Below are positions 54,451-64,000 of a stretch of 64,000 nt of DNA, one piece after another. The notes beneath the pieces were generated by a model. The model was given only the letters and a program-made list of their open reading frames with translations. It was not told where the DNA came from and did no database searches. The first letter of the stretch is position 1; each line of letters opens with the position of its first letter. The stretch is from Flaviramulus basaltis (GTDB lineage: Bacteria; Bacteroidota; Bacteroidia; Flavobacteriales; Flavobacteriaceae), in NCBI RefSeq assembly GCF_900114265.1, contig NZ_FPKV01000003.1, positions 607,247-671,246 of the forward strand. The letters are read 5' to 3'. Position numbers and translations under genes: made by a program.

Positions 54451-57400
54451 TTAAAAATTAATACTTAAGCCGTAAGCAATTGTTCTACTTAGTGGATACT
54501 CATTTTTGTTCTCGTCACCTGTACCAACAATTTCTGGATCAAATATTTTGGTCATTTTTGTACCTGTCCAAAGATTTTCTCCAGATAAATAAAAGCGTAC
54601 CTTTTGAACCCCTAAATATTTAATCGCATCTTCTGGTAATGTATAACCAATCTGCAAGTTTTTCAATCTAATATAAGAGGCATCTTGAAGGTATGCTGTT
54701 TGCGCTTTTTTGTTATTTGAGTCATAGCGAGGACGTGGGTAATATGAATTTAAATTTTGCCCAAGTACATGATTAGCGTCTGCTCTATAATAATCTTCGT
54801 GTTGGGTAAAACCAGTTGACCACCATTGTCCCCATTGTGAAGCTCCCCAAAAATAATAATTAACTTCTCTAAAATAATCACGTTTTAAGACCCCTTGAAA
54901 AAACGCACGAACATCAAAGCCTTTATAATCAGCGCTTAAATTTATTGAGAAAGCATAACGAGCTTGATCATTTCCTATAACTTTTAAATCTCCAGTATCG
55001 CCTATGGTTCTTGATCCTTCATCAATTTTACCGTCCCCGTTAAGATCGCGATACATAACATCTCCTTGTCCCCATTGACTACCAATAGCATCTTGACCAC
55101 CATTAGGAAGAGTGGCTAAATGCGCCTCCATTTCACCTGCGTATCTTGCAATATCAATGGTTTCGTATCCCCATATTTCTCCTATAGTACGATTAGGTAT
55201 ATATGTATTAAGACTATTTGTGAAGTTAGGGTATTTAATTACCTTTGATTGTGAGTCTGCTAATAATAGATTAGCACTATATCCAAATCCACTTTCTAAA
55301 CGGTCTCTCCAGGTTAAACTAAGTTCAAAACCGGATGTTTTTATGTCTGTGTTATTCACATCTGGTACTCCTGTACCTAAAACTGCTGGTAATTGTGGAC
55401 CAGTATTTACTTGATTAATTGTATATCGGGTAAAATATTCAAATGTGGCAGACAGTCTATTGTTTAAAAGCGCAATATCCATACCTGCATTCCAATCCTT
55501 TATTTCTTCCCAAAATAATGATTCACTTACCAAACCAGGTGCAGAGCTTGTATTTGGCTGTACACCATTTACTAGCCAACTTCCATTAGATGTTCCCACT
55601 GGCATGGTTACATAGGTTGGATACCAAATTTCTGTGTTTTGGTTCCCTAATTCTCCATACGACCCACGTAATTTTAATGTAGTTATAGAAGAGTTTAATG
55701 CTTCCCAAAATGGTTCTTTAGCTATGTTCCAACCTGCTGAAACAGAAGGAAGCCAGCTCCAGCGTTTGTTGGCACGAAATCTAGATGACCCATCATAACG
55801 CAAGTTACCTTCTATTAAATAGCGTTCTTTGTAGTTATAATTTATACGACCAAAATAGCCTTGTATTGCCCAATTTTGATATTCTCCAGAAACTGATGGA
55901 GGAACTACTTCGCCATTAGCATCGGTACCACTAGTGGTGTTAAGCGTTGGAAGGCCGGGAACTATTATTCCATCTCTATCTGCGGATATGAAACGTTTTT
56001 TTGTTAGTTCTGATTGATACCCTAATAAAATATGAAAATTATGCCCATCTCCAAATTCTTTTTTATAATCTGTACGTAAACTAGTATTTAAATAATTTTC
56101 TTTAAAAGCTTCTTCATGTATTGAACTACCATTACCATAAACGTAAGGATTACCATCCACATCATAATTATACGTTTTTTGGTTATTCCAATGACGAAAC
56201 TCGGTTTTTGTACGATAGTTTAAGTCGCCAGTAATAAGCCAATTTTTTACAGGTTCTATAATCAATCTAGCTTGTTGGTATGACCAGTCTGTTTGCTTTT
56301 TATCTTGTCCGCCATCTCTTAAGCCCAAGGCTGGTGATGGTGACGAATATATGTTCCCGTTTGGATCGTAAAGCGGAAGTATAGGCCAACCTTGACGCGC
56401 TAAATTTTGATATAAACCATCATTTAATGCAGATGGTCTTTGAAAATCTTCACGTATAAAACTGTTTTTAACACTAACTTTTGCCCAATCAGTTACCTTA
56501 GCATCTAGTTTTAATGTTCCTGTATAACGATTAAATGTATCTGTATTAAGTTTTACTAAACCATCTTGATCTAAATAATTTCCTGAGACATAATATTGAA
56601 TATCTTCACTACCACCACTTGCGCTAATATTATGCTCTTGAGTAAAAGTGGAATTTTTATAAACGATATCATACCAATCGTTATTGGCTTGACCCTTGTC
56701 ATATCCATCTGCCCAAATTTGCGGATTGCTAGGGTTTTGAATAATTTCATCTCTAGTGACACCATTTTGATAGTCTAAAAATGCTTGTAGACGTTCTTCT
56801 GAAAAAAATGGAGCCTCGTTTCCGTTTTTATTTGCATCATTAAAAAACGTAGCAAAGGTATAGGAGTCCATCATATCTGGTTTACTTATTGGCGAACCCC
56901 ATCGTACATTGTTGTTATAGTTAATTACGGTTTTACCTACAGTTCCTTTTTTTGTTGTTATTAAAATAACGCCAAAAGGCGCACGAGACCCATAAATAGA
57001 AGAAGCAGCGGCATCTTTTAATACAGATACACTTTCAATATCTTGCGGGTTAATGGCATTTATATCCCCTTCCATACCATCAATTAAAATTAATGCGCCC
57101 CCACTAGAGCTATTACCAATTGTTCCAATACCACGTATATTTATGGAGGCTCTATCATCTAAACCTCCGCTGTTTTGGGTAATGTTTAGTCCTGGAGCCA
57201 ACCCTTGTAACATTTGAGAAGCATTTTGAACTGGTCTGCCTTCTAATTCGTCGCTGCTAATCATACTAACAGCACCTGTTAAGTTGACCTTTTTTTGTGT
57301 TCCATACCCAACAACAACAACTTCATCTAGCGTTGAAATATCTTCTTGTAAAACAATATTTATTTTTTTTCCGGTAACAGTTATTTCTTGTGTACTATAT

Positions 57401-57657
57401 CCAATATATGAAAACACCAAAACATCAGATTGAGATGCTTTAACAGTGTAATTACCATCAAAATCTGATGCTGCTCCTATTGTAGTGCCTTTAACAATAA
57501 CACTTACTCCTGGTATAGGCAGTCCATCAATATCTGTTATTACTCCTGAAACGTTTTCTTCTTGCCCAAAAGCTGTAAAAACTCCAAGCCCAAAAAAGAC
57601 CATAAGAAATAAGGCTTTAGTGTTGAACTTAGAAAAGCATTTTAATAGTTTGTTCAT
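54451..57657 (-). CDS. SusC/RagA family TonB-dependent glycan transporter
   Basis: A 1068-residue outer-membrane transporter importing oligosaccharides with energy from TonB. Order: signal peptide (to about residue 32, TAFGQ), a carboxypeptidase-D-like regulatory domain (about 36-110; VSGVITDIDGLPIPGVSVIV), a TonB box/plug start (LDEVVVVGYGTQKKVNLTGA), the plug with the NIRGIGTIGN and LILIDGMEGD motifs, and a 22-strand barrel ending in a short aromatic strand (TIAYGLSINF). There is no extra N-terminal STN (secretin/TonB) domain, so it is not of the sigma/anti-sigma signalling type. First gene of the minus-strand train that runs to 32777. Its upstream region (57658-57831) is AT-rich and has no C-tract pair. 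Confidence 0.96.
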   Translation of the reverse strand: MNKLLKCFSKFNTKALFLMVFFGLGVFTAFGQEENVSGVITDIDGLPIPGVSVIVKGTTIGAASDFDGNYTVKASQSDVLVFSYIGYSTQEITVTGKKINIVLQEDISTLDEVVVVGYGTQKKVNLTGAVSMISSDELEGRPVQNASQMLQGLAPGLNITQNSGGLDDRASINIRGIGTIGNSSSGGALILIDGMEGDINAINPQDIESVSVLKDAAASSIYGSRAPFGVILITTKKGTVGKTVINYNNNVRWGSPISKPDMMDSYTFATFFNDANKNGNEAPFFSEERLQAFLDYQNGVTRDEIIQNPSNPQIWADGYDKGQANNDWYDIVYKNSTFTQEHNISASGGSEDIQYYVSGNYLDQDGLVKLNTDTFNRYTGTLKLDAKVTDWAKVSVKNSFIREDFQRPSALNDGLYQNLARQGWPILPLYDPNGNIYSSPSPALGLRDGGQDKKQTDWSYQQARLIIEPVKNWLITGDLNYRTKTEFRHWNNQKTYNYDVDGNPYVYGNGSSIHEEAFKENYLNTSLRTDYKKEFGDGHNFHILLGYQSELTKKRFISADRDGIIVPGLPTLNTTSGTDANGEVVPPSVSGEYQNWAIQGYFGRINYNYKERYLIEGNLRYDGSSRFRANKRWSWLPSVSAGWNIAKEPFWEALNSSITTLKLRGSYGELGNQNTEIWYPTYVTMPVGTSNGSWLVNGVQPNTSSAPGLVSESLFWEEIKDWNAGMDIALLNNRLSATFEYFTRYTINQVNTGPQLPAVLGTGVPDVNNTDIKTSGFELSLTWRDRLESGFGYSANLLLADSQSKVIKYPNFTNSLNTYIPNRTIGEIWGYETIDIARYAGEMEAHLATLPNGGQDAIGSQWGQGDVMYRDLNGDGKIDEGSRTIGDTGDLKVIGNDQARYAFSINLSADYKGFDVRAFFQGVLKRDYFREVNYYFWGASQWGQWWSTGFTQHEDYYRADANHVLGQNLNSYYPRPRYDSNNKKAQTAYLQDASYIRLKNLQIGYTLPEDAIKYLGVQKVRFYLSGENLWTGTKMTKIFDPEIVGTGDENKNEYPLSRTIAYGLSINF

Positions 57658-57831
57658 AAGTTTAAATTTTATTTAGTTTAGTTATTTAATTATTTTTTAG
57701 ATCAAAAATTATTTCTTTTATCACTTTTAATAATTTTGTTTTCATGTAATGGTATTCTTTAATTTGTTAAAATAATTATTGGGTTCTATCATAAGACTTT
57801 TTTGGTTTCAAATTAATAACTTTATATTGCT

Positions 57832-61023
<3,192 letters not shown>

Positions 61024-61098
61024 TTATTGGATAAATTTTAAAGTTTGCATAAACAACAACTATTATATTTCAAAAATCATAAAGCTAGAGAACATTAT

Positions 61099-61127
61099 AG
61101 GGGTGTTTTTTGTAATAAAAAAGGGGG
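61099..61127 (-). promoter_or_regulatory. Paired C-tract element, GH2 gene at 60975
   Basis: On the minus strand C5 (plus-strand 61123-61127) and C4 (61100-61103), each followed by T. The CT junctions are 23 bp apart. The proximal tract is 124 bp upstream of the start codon. Confidence 0.5.
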
Positions 61128-61402
61128 TTATTTTATTGTGGTTGACAAAGAGTCTCATTTTTAGTTGATTAAGTGTAATTTTGATTATAAAAAATATTAA
61201 GTTAATAAAAAAGAGCAAACTAAAATGAAGTTTTGATAATCATTAGCCTTTTGTGTTGAAGAATTGAAAGAGAAAACAGTGTATTATAGAGGGCTTAAAT
61301 TCTCATTGTAAACAAACAGATTAATGTTTAAAATGTAAAAAAATATTTTTCACAATAACATATATTTTATAAACTAAAACAGATTTGTTTTTTATAATGA
61401 CT

Positions 61403-61446
61403 AAATAAAAAAACTCTTAAGAATTAAATTTATCCTTAAGAGTTTT
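61403..61446 (-). terminator. Rho-independent terminator of the gene at 61473
   Basis: Twelve-bp perfect stem, AAAACTCTTAAG (61410-61421) with 61435-61446, loop 13 nt. On the minus strand the stem runs into a T-rich tract (complement of 61403-61412). It starts about 26 bases after the stop codon. Confidence 0.8.
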
Positions 61447-61472
61447 AAAATAATTATTTAATATAAATATTA

Positions 61473-62492
61473 TTATTCTTTGATGAATTTTCTAGTAATT
61501 ACATTTTTATCTGCAACAAGTTTTACAAAGTAAAGACCGCTACTTAGATTACTTATATCGATAGCTTCTTGTCCGTTAATTGAACGAGACATTATTTTTT
61601 GTCCTGAAGTATTTAAGATAACAGCATCTAAATCTCTATTAAAATTAATGTTCAATATATCTTTAGCTGGATTAGGATACATGCTAAAACCTGCTTGTTC
61701 AAATTTTTCGGTACCTAATGGATCTGCACTTGTTGATAAATTAAATGTATATGTTACATCGTCTCCACAATTATTTGTATAAACTCCAGTAATTGTACAG
61801 GTGCCTGCTTCAGTAAAAGGAGTAAACCAAAAATCAGCGCTTTCTACAGTTTCACTAAAACCACATCCATTATAAACTATAGTACTTTTAGGGTTATCTA
61901 CTCCAAGTGCAATATCAGTTCCAATAGGCACATTATAAAAATCTATTGTTGTAAGTCCAGCTGGATGATCAAACCAAGCACCAGTATTAGAATAAGCATT
62001 ATGATTAGAAGGAACACAAACAGATCCAGTATTAAATGTCCAAGTATATGTCCAAGGGGTAGTGCATCCATTATGAGGATTAGATGCATCAGGGGTTAAT
62101 GTAAGTGCCACAGTAGTAACAGCACCAGATGTAAAAAAGGCAGGAGGTATTGTAGGTTGCCAATTTTGACCATAATCCCCAATATTCGAATTATCTATTG
62201 TAATTGATGGTTCTCCATTATCGCTACTCACATCAATACTAAAAGAAGTAACTTCTTGCCAATTGATGTAAGGGTAGGCAGAACCAACTCTTACTTCAGC
62301 TCCAGGTGACACATCATTTATTGTTCCAGCAAGTGCAGTTGATGTATCCTGAGTTTCAGTACCATCAACAATAGTATACATATACTGAAGAGGATCAGCT
62401 CCTGATGTACAGGTTCCTCGTTGTGCCATAACAGCTGTTACACTAAATACCATTAACATGGTAGATAAAAAAAGTAGTTTTTTTGTTTTCAT
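61473..62492 (-). CDS. Secreted T9SS type A protein sharing modules with the 13310 giant protein
   Basis: A 339-residue protein with signal peptide (MKTKKLLFLSTMLMVFSVTA...MAQ). Residues about 25-165 form an N-terminal module beginning RGTCTSG and ending TTPWTYTWTFNTGSVCVPS. Residues about 165-258 form one repeat module: NAYSNTGAWFDH, IALGVDN, YNGCGFSETV, then CTITGVYTNNCGDDVTYTFN. Both have clear counterparts in the giant protein at 13310-18766 (RGGCTN ... WTYTWNLS ... GCIPS; YYNNNNAG ... WTGCNGFTES ... CSITGVYTDTCG). It ends in a T9SS type A domain (FSMYPNPAKDILNINF ... VITRKFIKE). Function unknown; probably a small secreted relative of the large adhesin. It stands alone with its own terminator. 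Confidence 0.87.
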   Translation of the reverse strand: MKTKKLLFLSTMLMVFSVTAVMAQRGTCTSGADPLQYMYTIVDGTETQDTSTALAGTINDVSPGAEVRVGSAYPYINWQEVTSFSIDVSSDNGEPSITIDNSNIGDYGQNWQPTIPPAFFTSGAVTTVALTLTPDASNPHNGCTTPWTYTWTFNTGSVCVPSNHNAYSNTGAWFDHPAGLTTIDFYNVPIGTDIALGVDNPKSTIVYNGCGFSETVESADFWFTPFTEAGTCTITGVYTNNCGDDVTYTFNLSTSADPLGTEKFEQAGFSMYPNPAKDILNINFNRDLDAVILNTSGQKIMSRSINGQEAIDISNLSSGLYFVKLVADKNVITRKFIKE

Positions 62493-62566
62493 AAGATATT
62501 AGTTTAAGTTTAGTTATGTAAAATTATTTTACAAAAACAAATATCATTTAAAAAAAAGAGGTTCAT

Positions 62567-62596
62567 AGGAGAGTATTTGTATGAAAAACAGGGGGG
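62567..62596 (-). promoter_or_regulatory. Paired C-tract element, gene at 62492
   Basis: On the minus strand AAATACCCCCCT and AAATACTCTCCT are direct repeats with a 23-bp period (plus-strand C6 at 62591-62596; the degenerate second tract CTCTCC at 62568-62573). The second copy keeps the flanks though its C-tract is broken, which supports a real repeated site rather than a chance homopolymer. Confidence 0.55.
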
Positions 62597-63100
62597 TATT
62601 TGCTAAATCCATAAAATAATGGTGTTATTTTGCTTTTTTTAAGACTAACTCGTAAAGTGTATAAAAGAATTTTGATTGATTAACATTAATTTAGATGTGG
62701 AACAGTTTTTTATAAAAAAGTCAAAAAACTGATTTAAAATATTTCTACAGTTTCAAATTTTCCCAGACTATTTTTTAATCTTACCAAAGGTATAAGGTAT
62801 AATGAGCTTATAGGCACAATTATAAATTAAGATATAAAGATGCATTATCCATAATTTCAGAGGATAGAAACTTAATGTAATAACTCCTAATTTGAGAAAC
62901 AAAACAATAAAGAATTTTTAGTAGAAACGTATAGATATAAAATATCAGATCAATCACTAAGTTGATTGTCTGATTTTTTGTTGCAATTTTTTATTTTAAA
63001 ACATCACCCCTCTGTTTAAATCATATGGTTTGTGTTCAGAATTTCAGTTTGAAAGATGATTTTAAATAAAAATGTTTATTAATGTGGTAGATTTTAATAT

Positions 63101-63128
63101 CCCCCCTAAAATAAACATTTTTACCCCT
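63101..63128 (+). promoter_or_regulatory. Paired C-tract element, gldL
   Basis: C6 at 63101-63106 and C4 at 63124-63127, each followed by T. The CT junctions are 21 bp apart. The second tract ends 122 bp before the gldL start. Confidence 0.5.
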
Positions 63129-63249
63129 CTTGATTTTATTTCATAATGGTTTAATTTGTTTTTTTAGATAAGACTTTTTCTAAAAAAAGAAAGTTTCAAA
63201 ATTAGAAACCAATTTATTATAAACTAATTAACATATAAAACTAAAAATT

Positions 63250-63888
63250 ATGGCAAAGTCAAAAACAAACAAGAAACTGATGAATATGGCTTATGGATTG
63301 GGAGCAGCAATTGTAATTGTTGGAGCTCTGTTCAAAATTATTCACTTTGAAATTGGACCTTTAACAGGTAACGTTATGCTAACTATTGGTTTAGTAACCG
63401 AAGCGATTATATTCGCATTATCTGCATTTGAACCTGTTGATGATGAGTTAGATTGGTCTTTAGTATATCCAGAATTAGCTGGAGGACAATCAATCAAAAA
63501 AGAAGGAAAAGAAGATGCACAAGGTTTACTATCTAAAAAATTAGACAATTTACTAAAAGAGGCTAAAATTGATGGAGAGTTAATCGCAAGTTTAGGAGAT
63601 AGCATCAAAAACTTTGAAGGTGCTGCCAAAAACATGTTACCTACTGTAGATTCTATTAAAGCTACTAAAAAATACGGCGAAGAAATATCATTAGCCGCTT
63701 CGCAAATGGAATCTTTGAATAGCTCATACAGAGTTCAGTTAGAAAGTATTGATAAACAAGCAGCTATCAACGAAGAGTCTGTAGAAAACGCTGTCAAACT
63801 AAAAGAACAAATGCAATCTTTAGCATCAAACCTTTCTTCATTGAACGGTGTTTACGGAGGTATGCTAACCGCTATGAGCAAAAACTAA
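63250..63888 (+). CDS. gldL: GldL, T9SS/gliding motor inner-membrane protein
   Basis: GldL forms, with GldM, the proton-driven motor that powers type IX secretion and gliding. The 212-residue protein has two transmembrane helices (about 14-32 and 40-60), the first with the GAAIVIVGALFKIIHFEIGP signature. E51 in the second helix (GLVTEAIIFALSAFEPVDDE) corresponds to the conserved intramembrane glutamate of the Flavobacterium johnsoniae protein. The cytoplasmic part (62-212) has the DELDWSLVYPELAGG block and long coiled-coil helices (LLSKKLDNLLKEAKID, EEISLAASQMESLNSSYRVQ). Length matches the family. gldM starts 45 bp downstream. Unlike the common gldKLMN order, no gldK precedes it. Confidence 0.96.
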   Translation: MAKSKTNKKLMNMAYGLGAAIVIVGALFKIIHFEIGPLTGNVMLTIGLVTEAIIFALSAFEPVDDELDWSLVYPELAGGQSIKKEGKEDAQGLLSKKLDNLLKEAKIDGELIASLGDSIKNFEGAAKNMLPTVDSIKATKKYGEEISLAASQMESLNSSYRVQLESIDKQAAINEESVENAVKLKEQMQSLASNLSSLNGVYGGMLTAMSKN

Positions 63889-63933
63889 TTAGGGGTTAAT
63901 CCTAAATTAATTAACCAAAAAACCTAATTAAAC

Positions 63934-64000
63934 ATGGCAGGAGGAAATTTATCACCCAGACAGAAAATGATTAATCTGATGTATTTAATATTTATAGCGA
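63934..64000 (+). CDS. gldM: GldM, T9SS/gliding motor protein (N-terminus only)
   Basis: The last 67 bases encode MAGGNLSPRQKMINLMYLIF and the next residues IA, the near-invariant start of GldM, whose single N-terminal helix sits inside the GldL pentamer while the rest spans the periplasm. It lies 45 bp after gldL on the same strand. The gene runs off the window. Confidence 0.93.
   Translation, partial: MAGGNLSPRQKMINLMYLIFIA

Larger units (their letters stand above)
62493..63249. other. Divergent promoter region, 757 bp, between the T9SS protein gene and gldL
   Basis: Long AT-rich region read outwards in both directions. It contains one paired C-tract facing each gene (62567-62596 minus, 63101-63128 plus), and a further single CCCCT at 63007-63011. 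There is no ORF, and no gldK remnant that I can see. Confidence 0.6.

Overview
The window reads as chromosome from a marine-type member of Bacteroidota, most likely Flavobacteriaceae. The grounds are strongly AT-rich spacers, absence of Shine-Dalgarno sequences, SusC/SusD pairs, many proteins ending in type IX secretion (T9SS) sorting domains, PorP/SprF, and gldL followed by gldM at the right edge.

Layout. (1) 1-1537, minus: three-gene operon of small secreted proteins, with a triple TTCATCGA direct repeat upstream. (2) 2102-4344, minus: fcl and gmd, the two-step GDP-L-fucose pathway. (3) 4647-11303, minus: a giant T9SS type A protein with a sugar-dehydrogenase-like propeller and four malectin-like domains, two of them almost identical at DNA level. 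(4) 11925-12009: tRNA-Leu(GAG), then about 1.3 kb without a convincing gene that looks like decayed sequence. (5) 13310-24260, plus: two large T9SS type B (gliding-associated) adhesin-like proteins flanking a PorP/SprF protein; the second has a C-type lectin domain and eleven 67-residue tandem repeats. (6) 24645-30095, plus: a very large secreted protein joining propellers, a di-haem cytochrome-peroxidase-like region, two PA14-like domains and a type A sorting domain.

(7) 30221-60975: a polysaccharide utilisation locus (PUL). A long minus-strand gene train runs from SusC (57657) through SusD, two PKD surface lipoproteins, GH128-like, a lipoprotein, GH16, GH115, two GH2, GH27 and two GH43 proteins to 32777. 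It is met head-on by a plus-strand pair, a BNR-4 propeller protein and GH88, and preceded by a LacZ-like GH2. The mix of exo-beta-1,3-galactanase-like GH43, galactosidases, alpha- and beta-glucuronidases, an unsaturated glucuronyl hydrolase and a candidate rhamnose-glucuronate enzyme, with no sulfatase, points to a glucuronic-acid-capped galactan such as a type II arabinogalactan. This is inference; laminarin-like or glucuronoxylan-like targets remain possible for single enzymes.

(8) 61473-64000: a small T9SS type A protein sharing modules with the giant protein at 13310, then gldL and the start of gldM, without gldK next to them.

The most unusual signal is non-coding. Five start regions (genes at 13310, 24645, 60975, 62492 and 63250) carry two C-tracts on the coding strand, spaced 21-23 bp, in otherwise AT-rich DNA. 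The first operon has a different repeat with the same spacing. This suggests dimeric regulators binding direct repeats two helical turns apart and linking T9SS/gliding genes, secreted proteins and a PUL enzyme.
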